A DNA stretch of 64,000 nt from Photobacterium chitinilyticum. GTDB taxonomy: Bacteria; Pseudomonadota; Gammaproteobacteria; Enterobacterales; Vibrionaceae. Location of the stretch: positions 1,096,711 to 1,160,710 of the forward strand of contig NZ_RJLM01000001.1 in assembly GCF_004104355.1 (NCBI RefSeq). Reading direction: 5' to 3'. Below are positions 8,600-16,698 of this stretch, in pieces. The position numbers and the translations under genes were made by a program. The notes under the pieces are model-generated. The model was not told the DNA's origin, made no database searches, and was given only the letters and a program-made list of their open reading frames with translations. Each line of letters begins with the position of its first letter. Position 1 is the first letter of the stretch.

Positions 8600-8950
8600 T
8601 CAATTAAGCGCTTCTCTATCAACCTTTCTGAGCTTGCTAACAACCAACTGGTAGGACTTATCAGCCAAATCAGTTAGCATTGCTTCATTAACATCGCTGC
8701 TCAGTGAGACCGTGATCCAATGGCGCTTGTTCATGTGATAGCCCGGTATAATCCCCTCGAACTGGCTCACAAGCAATTCGCCATCTGCCGGCTGGCACTT
8801 ATACGTCACCTGAGGCACTCCCTGATGAATAGCCACCAACGCGAACATTTTTCCCATCACTTTATAGACCAATGCCTCGGGACCAAACGGATAGCTTCCC
8901 TCTGACCCAGGAAACTTAGCTAGGTAATCTTCAATATGTTGTTGTTTCAC
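8600..8950 (-). CDS. MmcQ/YjbR family protein
   Basis: A 116-residue protein of the YjbR/MmcQ family, a small alpha/beta fold related to DNA-binding CyaY-like domains. Typical features are the N-terminal LAKFPGSEGSYPFGPEA segment, VYKVMGKMFALVAIH, and the late GIIPGYHMNKRHWITV motif. Length is normal for the family. Biological role is unknown; a DNA-binding role has been proposed from structure. It stands alone and is convergent with the upstream PEGA-like gene. Confidence 0.9.
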   Translation of the reverse strand: MKQQHIEDYLAKFPGSEGSYPFGPEALVYKVMGKMFALVAIHQGVPQVTYKCQPADGELLVSQFEGIIPGYHMNKRHWITVSLSSDVNEAMLTDLADKSYQLVVSKLRKVDREALN

Positions 8951-9182
8951 ATTGGTTCCTTATTATTTACTTCCTTATGATTCAGTACGTTAACAAATAT
9001 CCGATTAACAAACCATCGACAGCCAGCAAAGCCTGAAAATCCATCACAGAAACCTATCCTCCGCAGGCTTGAAATCATAATAATGTGGCCTACGCTTGTT
9101 TTACACAATCATGACTTGCACCAACGCTGAATAAAGTGAATATTGTCAACTTTGCTTATACCGTCTACGCCAAGGAGTCATT

Positions 9183-10088
9183 GTGGGTAGAGTGTTACTG
9201 CTTGTTTTAGCCTTTATAGGTAGCTGCAACGCTGCAGTTGCCGCAACCAACACAACGGATGTAACCAAGCTGGATCCGAACAAGATCGAGACGGCCTCAG
9301 TCAGTACCTATGTTACCGACCTCAAGTCGGGCAAAACGCTGTTTCAAAAAAACGCTGATATCGTTATGCCTATCGCGTCAATCACCAAGATCATGACGGC
9401 GATGGTCGTGCTGGATGCCGAGTTATCCCTTAAAGAAAAGATCACCTTCGACAAAACAGACAAAGAACGGATCTACAACGGCTATTCGCGTATTCGGATG
9501 GAATCTCAGCTTAGCCGTGGTGAAGCCATTCATATCGCCCTGATGTCATCTGAAAACCTCGCCTCTGCCGCCTTGGCTGACAACTATCCCGGCGGCTATA
9601 CCGCTTTTGTTGAAGCAATGAATGCAAAAGCAAAGTCCTTAAGAATGGATGATACCCACTTTGTTGACAGCTCCGGACTCAGCCCGAATAATGTCTCTAC
9701 TGCCGCCGACATAACCAAAATGGTCAAAGCTGCCTACAAATACCCTAAGATCCGCCAATACAGTACAACCCCGGTCCATACCGCCTATTTCAAAAAACCC
9801 AGATACAAACTTGGCTACACCAATACCAATGCTTTAGCGCGTGGAAAAAAATGGAATGTCGAACTAAGCAAAACAGGCTACCTGGATATCGCCGGTTACT
9901 GCCTGACCATGGTCACAAATATTGATGGCAAGAAGCTATTGATGGTGATGCTCGACGCTTATGGCAAGCTCACCCCTATCGGAGATGCGGGACGAATTAA
10001 AAAATGGATTCAGACCGGAAAAAGCGGAAATATTTCTGACACTGCCGAACATTACCAACGTACCAAACTGGCTGAGCTGACAAAATAA
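9183..10088 (+). CDS. pbpG: D-alanyl-D-alanine endopeptidase PbpG (PBP7)
   Basis: A low-molecular-weight penicillin-binding protein that cuts D-Ala-meso-DAP cross-links in peptidoglycan in the periplasm. The signal peptide covers roughly the first 20 residues. The three active-site motifs are present: SxxK as SITK (66-69), SxN as SEN (123-125) and KTG (230-232). At 301 residues it is close to E. coli PbpG. It starts with GTG, chosen because AAGGAG lies at 9172-9177 and the signal peptide begins there. The next gene starts three bases after its stop. Confidence 0.93.
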   Translation: MGRVLLLVLAFIGSCNAAVAATNTTDVTKLDPNKIETASVSTYVTDLKSGKTLFQKNADIVMPIASITKIMTAMVVLDAELSLKEKITFDKTDKERIYNGYSRIRMESQLSRGEAIHIALMSSENLASAALADNYPGGYTAFVEAMNAKAKSLRMDDTHFVDSSGLSPNNVSTAADITKMVKAAYKYPKIRQYSTTPVHTAYFKKPRYKLGYTNTNALARGKKWNVELSKTGYLDIAGYCLTMVTNIDGKKLLMVMLDAYGKLTPIGDAGRIKKWIQTGKSGNISDTAEHYQRTKLAELTK

Positions 10089-10091
10089 CCC

Positions 10092-11021
10092 ATGAACCCA
10101 CACACCACACATATTGGGATCCTTAATTATACTGGCGCCTTGCAATCTGCCGTTTTTGGCCTTGCCGAACTGTTTGAGCTAGCAAACCGTATTGGCAACC
10201 AGCAGAACATGGATACTCTTTTCGAAGCGAAGATTGTCGATTCTATAGATAATGATCATTCGAGTTATCAGGTACTAATCATTCCGCCCAGCCTGTCTGA
10301 AAGTGCCTACCATACTTCTGACCAAGCACTTCAAGATTGGATTTTATCTCACCATCAGGCCGGATCAATCATTTGTTCTGCCTGTGCAGGAGCCTTTATT
10401 TTAGCTTCTACCGGCTTGCTGAACGCCCGGGAGGCGACAACCCACTGGGAACTTGCGGAGCAGCTGTCCACCGACTTCCCGGCGGTTGTACTTAATAGCG
10501 AGAAAATACTGATTAACGATGGCGATATCATTACTGCCGGAGGCTTGATGTCATGGGTAGATTTAGGCTTGGAGTTGGTCGCACAATTCTCACATCCGAG
10601 TATCATGCGCCTGTTAGGGAAAAGTATGGTGGTTGATACCGGAGGGCGAGAACAACGTTACTATCAGAGCTTCTCTCCCAAACGCGGACACGGTGATCAG
10701 CCTGTGCTTAAGGCACAGCACTATATCCAAACTCACTTTCATCACTCTATTTCTATCGTTACATTATCTGAAGTGAGCTTTCTCTCAGAGAGAACATTCT
10801 TACGCCGCTTTGTTAGGGCTACCGGGCTAAAACCCACTGAATACCTACAAAGAACGCGAATCCAAAAAGCGTGCAACTTGATTGAATCAACAACTGAGAG
10901 TATTGATTCTATTGCCAGTCAGGTTGGCTACGAGGACATTAGTGCGTTTCGGAAAGTCTTTATCAAAATAACCGGCCTGACACCGAGAGACTTTCGTCGT
11001 CGCTTCGCACGCGCCCCCTAA
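10092..11021 (+). CDS. GlxA-type AraC regulator with DJ-1/PfpI domain
   Basis: A 309-residue regulator. Residues 1-175 form a DJ-1/PfpI-like domain with the cysteine elbow in SIICSACAGAFILASTGLL, probably a sensor rather than an enzyme. Residues about 205-305 are an AraC/XylS double helix-turn-helix (LSERTFLRRFVRATG, then IASQVGYEDISAFRKVF and TPRDFRRRF). The target genes are not evident. It sits three bases after pbpG and is likely co-transcribed with it. It converges on the esterase gene, leaving seven bases between the stops. Confidence 0.9.
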   Translation: MNPHTTHIGILNYTGALQSAVFGLAELFELANRIGNQQNMDTLFEAKIVDSIDNDHSSYQVLIIPPSLSESAYHTSDQALQDWILSHHQAGSIICSACAGAFILASTGLLNAREATTHWELAEQLSTDFPAVVLNSEKILINDGDIITAGGLMSWVDLGLELVAQFSHPSIMRLLGKSMVVDTGGREQRYYQSFSPKRGHGDQPVLKAQHYIQTHFHHSISIVTLSEVSFLSERTFLRRFVRATGLKPTEYLQRTRIQKACNLIESTTESIDSIASQVGYEDISAFRKVFIKITGLTPRDFRRRFARAP

Positions 11022-11028
11022 CCTCGGA

Positions 11029-11973
11029 CTAGCTTGCTTTTTTTTGTTCAGACTTTGCCGCTTTATATTTTTCGTTGATAAATCCAGCCATTAACTTGAT
11101 AGCTTCCCTGGCTTCGCTCAATTGATAAAACAACGGATACACATGAGGAACACCTTTCACCACATTGATGGTGACATCACCCCCAGCCTTTCCAATTTTA
11201 TCGGCGAGACGTATTGCATCATCCATCAACAGCTCTTCGGTCCCTGCGGTAACAAAGATCGGTGGCAAATCATGGTGATTGGCATAGTATGGCGAAATAT
11301 CAGGATCACAGGGATTTTGATTACCGATGTAGTTATTCCGCATCAATAAGAGCGTACTCAAATCAAAAAAAGGATCATCTTTACATTTTTTAAATGCAGA
11401 CTCTCCGGTCACAGCCATATCAGAGACGGGCGACATCAGTATCGCACCAGCAGGCATCGGAAGCTTGGCGTCTCGTAACCTGATCAACGTTGTTAAAGCT
11501 AAATTACCTCCAGCGGAGTCACCAGCCAATATAATTTGGTGCGGTAGATAACCTTGTATCAGCAAAGCACGGTAAACAGCAAAACACTCATCAGGAGCAT
11601 ACGGATAAGGTTTTTCTGGAGCCAAACTATAATTCACCATCAAACCGCGAGACTTCGTCGCATTCGCTAAACGGCCCAAAAAGGCACCATGAATTTTCGG
11701 ACTGTGGAAGCAGAAACCTCCTCCGTGAAAATACAGAATAATTTTACTGCCGCTACTATGAGGCATATTGACCCAATCACAAGGAATATGGGCAAACTTA
11801 GTGGGGATGACTTCCATCCCTTTTGGGGCCGAGATGAATGCACCATAGTTATCAATGCTTAAGATCAAATCACGCATTTCTTGTGTTGAATTACAACTAG
11901 CAAGTCGCTGCCGCATGATCCGAAATAAAACCTTATTGAAAGCCCTATTTCGCCAACTATCCATAAACGCCAC
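11029..11973 (-). CDS. alpha/beta hydrolase, hormone-sensitive-lipase type esterase
   Basis: A 314-residue esterase of the HSL (family IV) group. HGGGF (83-87) forms the oxyanion hole and GDSAGG contains the nucleophile Ser153. The acid is probably in TEELLMDDAIRLADK and the histidine in GVPHVYPL. There is no signal peptide, so it is cytoplasmic and likely acts on short- or medium-chain esters. It lies on the same strand as the downstream-located granule genes, but about 280 bases and a hairpin separate them. A role in storage-polyester or lipid turnover is therefore only a suggestion. Confidence 0.9.
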   Translation of the reverse strand: MAFMDSWRNRAFNKVLFRIMRQRLASCNSTQEMRDLILSIDNYGAFISAPKGMEVIPTKFAHIPCDWVNMPHSSGSKIILYFHGGGFCFHSPKIHGAFLGRLANATKSRGLMVNYSLAPEKPYPYAPDECFAVYRALLIQGYLPHQIILAGDSAGGNLALTTLIRLRDAKLPMPAGAILMSPVSDMAVTGESAFKKCKDDPFFDLSTLLLMRNNYIGNQNPCDPDISPYYANHHDLPPIFVTAGTEELLMDDAIRLADKIGKAGGDVTINVVKGVPHVYPLFYQLSEAREAIKLMAGFINEKYKAAKSEQKKAS

Positions 11974-12202
11974 CTTTATTACAATTCAGTAACAAACTTA
12001 GGATTAAACATCCCGATTGGTCAACATATGGCAGAAAAACATCGCTCAATTTCCCAAACAACTGCAATTAAATATGTCTAAAATAGTGAAAATCGTTGTT
12101 TAATTCTAGCTATGCCATACACTTAAAAAAGGTGCGCGTGCATGGCCCACGCGCAACCTAAAAGGCAAACTACCTACAGACTGGGAAAGGCAGTTATGCC
12201 TA

Positions 12203-12248
12203 ACAGGGTTACTTTATCGTCTGGCTGGCTTATTGATCGTAACCCTGC
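12203..12248 (-). terminator. long-loop inverted repeat after the phasin
   Basis: ACAGGGTTAC and GTAACCCTG pair across about 25 bases just beyond the phasin stop. No T-run follows on the minus strand, so it is a weak terminator candidate. Confidence 0.3.
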
Positions 12249-12256
12249 ATTGGCAG

Positions 12257-12616
12257 TTACTCTGCTTCTGCCAATTTCTCAACCGCTACAGTTAGCTTGT
12301 CGATTTTTTCATCCATACGCTCAAGCTTTTCACGGTCTACGCCACTGAGGCGATAGAATAGGTCATTCATACCTGCTTCTACTTCATCAGTCGCTTTTTC
12401 TGCATTTTTACCAATGCATTCTTTCGCTTCAATTTCGACTTCTTTTCCGCGCTCTACGAGCTCGTCGAATTTCTGATTGGTTTTTTCATTTAGTTGCTGC
12501 GCTTCTTCTAGGCTACGGCTGTATAAACCTAAACCTGCTAGCCAGATATTACGTGCAACGCCTTCACCGCTTTCTACGACATTTTTTGCCGCTTTAACTA
12601 CTGTGTTATCGCTCAT
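12257..12616 (-). CDS. phasin, PhaI-like granule protein
   Basis: A 119-residue phasin of the poly(hydroxyalkanoate) granule-associated family (PF05597 type). These proteins coat storage-polyester granules. The family's N-terminal signature NIWLAGLGLYSRSLEEA is present, followed by a charged amphipathic coiled coil (SGVDREKLERMDEKIDKL). It lacks the basic tail of its larger neighbour. I chose the ATG eight bases after the CAGGGGG ribosome site; two upstream ATGs are too close to or before it. It lies 95 bases downstream of the PhaF-like gene on the same strand. Confidence 0.88.
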   Translation of the reverse strand: MSDNTVVKAAKNVVESGEGVARNIWLAGLGLYSRSLEEAQQLNEKTNQKFDELVERGKEVEIEAKECIGKNAEKATDEVEAGMNDLFYRLSGVDREKLERMDEKIDKLTVAVEKLAEAE

Positions 12617-12711
12617 AATCATATCCCCCTGCGTACTCACGCTGGATTGTTAAGAAGTGTATTTTCATGCACCAACAGCTCTTAAACTATCGGTGCATAT
12701 TTCTTTGATCT

Positions 12712-13311
12712 TTAAACCGTTTTCTCTTCAGCTGCAGGATTTTTCTCTTCTGCAGGCTTAGCTGCCACGGCTTGTGGCTTTACCGGCTCAGAAGCAGGTT
12801 TCTTCTCAGCCACTGGTTCTTTTTTCTCTACGGGTGTTGCTGCCTTTACAGGCTTACGACGTGCAACACTTGGTTTTTTTGTCCGCGCTGCTGCTGGCTT
12901 ATCAGCAGACTTCACGGGAGCCGCCTTCTTCGCTGCCGGTTTCGCTACTTCTTGCTGTCGAGCCAGTAAAGCTTCGATATTTGAAGTAAGTTGATCAATC
13001 TTGTCATCGACTCGATCTAGGCGCTCATTGTCAACACCTATTAACTTCTGAACCATTGTGTGAACACGCTCTTCAATCGCAACCGAAGTATGACTACGAG
13101 CAGTATGCACGCGCTCTTTAGTTTTGGATTCAACAGCCCGACCACGTTCAATCAACTCGTCAAATAAACTTTTTCCTTTATCCGACAGTTGATTCACTTC
13201 ATCTGCACTTTTTGCATAAGCGCCCAAACCAGCTAACCAGATGTTATAGACCATAGCGTCACGAATCTGCTCTTTTTTAGATTCTTCCGCAGTCTGTTTA
13301 AAGATGCCCAT
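12712..13311 (-). CDS. phaF: PhaF-like phasin with histone-H1-like tail
   Basis: A 199-residue two-part protein. The first 115 residues match the phasin domain of the neighbouring gene (YNIWLAGLGAYAKSADEV, then IGVDNERLDRVDDKIDQL). The last 80 residues are a low-complexity Lys/Ala/Pro tail with KPAAKKAAPVK-type repeats, as in Pseudomonas PhaF, where the tail binds DNA and helps share granules between daughter cells. The very C-terminus turns acidic (AEEKNPAAEEKTV), which differs from a fully basic H1-like tail. DNA binding is inferred from the family. Confidence 0.88.
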   Translation of the reverse strand: MGIFKQTAEESKKEQIRDAMVYNIWLAGLGAYAKSADEVNQLSDKGKSLFDELIERGRAVESKTKERVHTARSHTSVAIEERVHTMVQKLIGVDNERLDRVDDKIDQLTSNIEALLARQQEVAKPAAKKAAPVKSADKPAAARTKKPSVARRKPVKAATPVEKKEPVAEKKPASEPVKPQAVAAKPAEEKNPAAEEKTV

Positions 13312-13478
13312 GAGTGTGCCCTCCTTATCTCTGTGACAACTTGTCAGCCAGTGGGTATTGCCTGACTGCTTAACTACAGAATAAGAATTTCAATTAGAAT
13401 GTTCTTACTAAAACAATAATTTATCGTGTGCTAGATCAAACTTTTTGATAGGCGGGCATTTTGCAGGGTGGGAATACA

Positions 13479-13501
13479 ACAAAAGCCTCGTGATGAGGCT
13501 C
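13479..13501 (-). terminator. terminator of the PHA system gene
   Basis: Read on the minus strand, AGCCTC-ATCAC-GAGGCT is followed by TTTTG, about 20 bases after the stop of the PHA-system gene. Confidence 0.65.
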
Positions 13502-13522
13502 TTGATAGTGTAATAAAAACAA

Positions 13523-13801
13523 TTAATTAGGGAGTAAAAGTTGATCCAGACGTTCAGAAATATGGTTTTCAATACTCGCCGAGAATAGACTTGCTGCAAA
13601 ACCAAGTTTAAGCTCTATCGTTATCTTTCCCTCTTCGGAATACAAAAAACCCCTTGCTGAAGCGTGGTTAATCAGTAACTTATTCTCTTGCCAAGACCAA
13701 GTGAGTCCATATTCCTGCTCAAGTTCTCCAGCGATTTGTTCCGATAGAACAGTGATATCATCTAAAGGAAAATCATGGTTACGTTCAATAAAAATAGTCA
13801 C
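13523..13801 (-). CDS. polyhydroxyalkanoic acid system family protein
   Basis: About 92 residues matching the small family annotated as PHA_gran_rgn. The motifs are the opening IFIERNHDFPLDD, the helix AGELEQEYGLTWSW, the charged strand KITIELKLGFAASLF and a final helix ISERLDQLLL. Family members lie in PHA granule gene regions; the molecular role is unknown. I chose GTG at 13801, preceded by GAG at good spacing, because homologues begin near this residue. The frame stays open 17 codons upstream. Together with the two phasins it marks a storage-granule locus. Confidence 0.75.
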   Translation of the reverse strand: MTIFIERNHDFPLDDITVLSEQIAGELEQEYGLTWSWQENKLLINHASARGFLYSEEGKITIELKLGFAASLFSASIENHISERLDQLLLPN

Positions 13802-13910
13802 AAAGAAGCTCACTCGATTTAGTGTATTTACTCGATTACTTCTTATTAACATACCTGCGTGCGATTTTTATTTCTGTGGTGAAGATCCAATAGTGGATAA
13901 TCAACCCCAC

Positions 13911-14432
13911 TCATAAAATATTTAGTTTTCTGAACAACTGAGATACCCACATTGTACCGCCGACAGCAAGCCTTGCTCCTCTCACAGCCCGTCCATAAGG
14001 ACGGTGCTCTGTTGGTGAAAACAGCGCACCTAACAACAACCCCATCCCAGCAACTTTCAAGACTGGCGCTTCCGCATTTAACACGATATAGCTTCCGGCG
14101 AAGGCAACCAGACACTGCTGAAACTGTGTACATTCAGCAGGCAACCCATGGGCTTCACGGACAAATTGCTCACAATTCTGACTAAACAAGTTATAGGTTC
14201 TTCCTACTTGCTGACTAGCATAATGGTAGGCTTCCTCTGGGTCTGCACTGGAAATTGTACTGACAACAATTTCCCTGCCCTCAGAAAAGTCATCCAATGT
14301 ATCCAACTGAACCCGCCGCCTTTTTTTCGAATTATGCACTACGCACCCGTTACCATCCGAAATACCATAATGCCAGTAAGTACTACATCTGATTTTTAAT
14401 ACCGTACCTTTGGGGGAATAGAATTCCGACAT
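13911..14432 (-). CDS. LRAT/NlpC-P60-like papain-fold protein
   Basis: A 173-residue protein with the lecithin-retinol-acyltransferase-like signature. The candidate His21 lies in YWHYGIS, His33 in VVH, and the catalytic Cys87 in the SQNCEQFVREA block, matching the NCEHF motif of the family. The C-terminal third has a hydrophobic stretch (VAGMGLLLGALFS), perhaps a membrane anchor. Bacterial members are thiol hydrolases or acyltransferases; the substrate here is unknown. The start is the ATG seven bases after AGGAG. Upstream codons in the same frame lack a ribosome site. Confidence 0.8.
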   Translation of the reverse strand: MSEFYSPKGTVLKIRCSTYWHYGISDGNGCVVHNSKKRRRVQLDTLDDFSEGREIVVSTISSADPEEAYHYASQQVGRTYNLFSQNCEQFVREAHGLPAECTQFQQCLVAFAGSYIVLNAEAPVLKVAGMGLLLGALFSPTEHRPYGRAVRGARLAVGGTMWVSQLFRKLNIL

Positions 14433-14704
14433 TTTATTGCTCCTATTTGCCCACATTTCCATACAAAATACGAGAATGAAAGCGCGTCTTATTAACGACA
14501 AGTTTAATATAAATACTGAATGTCTAATTCTCACCGTCAAGTCATATACTGTCTCATTTATTAGATAACTCTGATAAATGGCGATTTATCTATGTGTCAT
14601 CACTTTTATGCTGCTATAAATATAAGGTGATATGATTATTTTCACGTCAAAATAATCACATTTAACAAAAATACATTTGGTTTGTAATCATTAAAGATAT
14701 TACT

Positions 14705-15910
14705 ATGAAGTATTATATTATTTTGTTCATTACTGTCTTTATAACTGGTTGTCAGGGGCTTTCACAGGTTGAGATATCATCCAAGCAAGCACCTAACCCT
14801 ACTGTTGATAACTATAAAAAGCTTCCTGACTCATTCTACCGCCGTTGTGAAGTGGATAATCATTTAAATATAAGTATTCATACCGTAACAAGCTTACCTA
14901 GTATAAAAGCAGATAACAAATCCAAAAATAAGTTAACTACCAGCCCACCTGATCTGTGGGATATTCTGGGCCAATCTTTTGATATTCCTGTACCAAATGA
15001 AAAGCGAGTTGAATACTACAAAAACTGGTACTTAACTAACCCTCATCATATTAATACTGTCACCAAGCGAGCAAAGCCATTTCTGTTCTATATCTATCAG
15101 CAGGTCGAGCAACGAGACATGCCGATCGAACTCGTGCTATTGCCGTTCATTGAAAGTTCATTCGACCAATTCGCACACTCCCACCGGGGAGCCGCGGGAC
15201 TATGGCAAATTACTGTGCCAACAGGGAAAACATTCGGCCTCGAGTACTTAAAAGGCTATGACGGCCGACGCGATATTGTCACCTCTACAGTTGCTGCCTT
15301 AGACCTGCTTGAGTACCTGCATAAGAAATTCAACGGTAACTGGCTACATGCAATAGCCGCTTACAATACTGGCGAAGGACGAGTAAGAAGAGCGATCAAA
15401 TCAAATACATCCAAGGGATTACCTACCGATTTCTGGTCATTAAAACTACCAAAAGAAACTCGTCTTTATATACCAAAGCTGCTGGCTATGGCCGATTTGG
15501 TCCAGCACCGGTATGATCATAATTTAAAGCTTGCTCGCATTGAACCTACGCAAGTACTCACCGAAGTAGTCGTAAGCAGCAGAATTAAACTCGACCTGAT
15601 TGCTAGTCACGCCGGACTTACCAGCCTGGATCTTTATCAATTAAACCCTGGCTATACAAGTGGGTATACCTACCCAGGTAGAGAAAATAAAATACTGATC
15701 CCTAATCAAACCAAAGAAAACTTTTATAGCAACAAAAAAAACTATGAGCATGTGAAGCGCAAGTTTACTATTCATCACATTCAGCCTGGTGATTCTCTCA
15801 GTGAGCTCGCCCTGCTTAATAACACGACAGTTGCGCGAATAATGAATGCCAATAACATGTCGGCTTCGATCATCATTGCCGGCCAGCAGCTGCTTATTCC
15901 GCAACCTTAA
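14705..15910 (+). CDS. MltD-like lytic murein transglycosylase, lipoprotein
   Basis: A 401-residue lipoprotein with lipobox ITGC (Cys16). The lytic transglycosylase domain spans about 120-260. The catalytic Glu150 lies in LPFIESSFDQFA, followed by GAAGLWQIT and the AAYNTGEGRVRRAI motif. A single LysM domain occupies 354-401 (HHIQPGDSLSELALLNNTT). It cleaves peptidoglycan glycan strands to 1,6-anhydro ends at the outer membrane. E. coli MltD is longer and has two LysM units, so this is a shortened relative or a paralogue. Its last 17 bases overlap the opposite-strand membrane-protein gene. Confidence 0.9.
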   Translation: MKYYIILFITVFITGCQGLSQVEISSKQAPNPTVDNYKKLPDSFYRRCEVDNHLNISIHTVTSLPSIKADNKSKNKLTTSPPDLWDILGQSFDIPVPNEKRVEYYKNWYLTNPHHINTVTKRAKPFLFYIYQQVEQRDMPIELVLLPFIESSFDQFAHSHRGAAGLWQITVPTGKTFGLEYLKGYDGRRDIVTSTVAALDLLEYLHKKFNGNWLHAIAAYNTGEGRVRRAIKSNTSKGLPTDFWSLKLPKETRLYIPKLLAMADLVQHRYDHNLKLARIEPTQVLTEVVVSSRIKLDLIASHAGLTSLDLYQLNPGYTSGYTYPGRENKILIPNQTKENFYSNKKNYEHVKRKFTIHHIQPGDSLSELALLNNTTVARIMNANNMSASIIIAGQQLLIPQP

Positions 15911-16280
15911 TTGACACATCAGCAAGAGATGTCTCTGCAACATGCTTTCCTTCATCAACTGTTGAATATTCAAGGCGAACTGATGAATTCCACACGTCTT
16001 GAATAGCTTCAAATTCTGCTTGAACTATCGGCTGTAGCTGCTGCTCCAAATCAGTGAGAACCTGAAGATCTAATTCGTTATGGGAGAGTGATAGACCAAC
16101 CAGAATTCCAGCAAATAAACAAACAGGTGCAATCAAGCTCCTTATGGTAATCAAGCAGCAGATAGATAATACTGATACTAGGGTTGCCAGGTAAATATCA
16201 CCCACCAGCTTACTAAAAAAAGCGATATATATAGCGACACCTTGAAGAAGTACACCGAACAATAGAAATGCAATTTTCAT
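15894..16280 (-). CDS. small inner-membrane protein, unknown
   Basis: About 128 residues with two or three hydrophobic segments in the first 75 residues (MKIAFLLFGVLLQGVAIYIAFF, then ATLVSVLSICCLITI and LIAPVCLFAGILVGLSL, quoted in part). A soluble acidic tail follows (LTDLEQQLQPIVQAEFEAIQ). I do not recognise the family. The start is the ATG after GGTGG. It is convergent with the MltD-like gene and overlaps its stop by 17 bases. It may be of narrow distribution. Confidence 0.55.
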   Translation of the reverse strand: MKIAFLLFGVLLQGVAIYIAFFSKLVGDIYLATLVSVLSICCLITIRSLIAPVCLFAGILVGLSLSHNELDLQVLTDLEQQLQPIVQAEFEAIQDVWNSSVRLEYSTVDEGKHVAETSLADVSIKVAE

Positions 16281-16474
16281 AACAGCCACCATGTTTATGC
16301 TTTACCCAATTATAGGACTAACAAATATGGTCAGGCTAAATTTCATCTGGTGATTGCACCTTTATCGAAGAAATACCTGCAGTCAGCATTCCATCTCTCA
16401 ACAATATGAAACTTGTACTATACTTAGTTTCACAATAAACATTGTGTCATTATTTTGTTAATAAAAGGATTTAT

Positions 16475-16576
16475 ATGCAGCATACTGAAATGATCATTCC
16501 AACTCAAATGGGTATTATTGGTCGCTCGATATTAACAGCCGTGGCATTTATGATAGTTGGGCTATCTATGATGTAG
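16475..16576 (+). CDS. 33-residue membrane microprotein
   Basis: A short frame, MQHTEMIIPTQMGIIGRS followed by ILTAVAFMIVGLSMM. It has AAAGGA nine bases upstream and a strong intrinsic terminator starting about 60 bases downstream, so it makes a compact transcription unit. The second half is a single hydrophobic helix. Homology is unknown to me. The Shine-Dalgarno site, the terminator and the Met/Ile-rich helix argue for a real microprotein, but it could be chance. Confidence 0.5.
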   Translation: MQHTEMIIPTQMGIIGRSILTAVAFMIVGLSMM

Positions 16577-16637
16577 TTTTATACACTGAGGTTACATAGC
16601 AATGAGAATTCTTGCATATTTTTGTTATCTTGACTAA

Positions 16638-16670
16638 ATAAAAAAGGCATGAAAACACATGCCTTTTTTA
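16638..16670. terminator. bidirectional intrinsic terminator
   Basis: AAAAAGGCATG and CATGCCTTTTTT pair around a six-base loop, with A-runs and T-runs on both sides. It can end the microprotein transcript on plus and the sensor-kinase operon on minus. Confidence 0.85.
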
Positions 16671-16698
16671 TTATGACCCGTTATCTCTGACCTTCATT

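Noticed and set aside
12772-12989. Plus-strand Leu/Ser/Cys-rich frames opposite the PhaF tail
   Set aside because: They mirror the Lys/Ala/Pro repeat of the phasin and are low-complexity artefacts.
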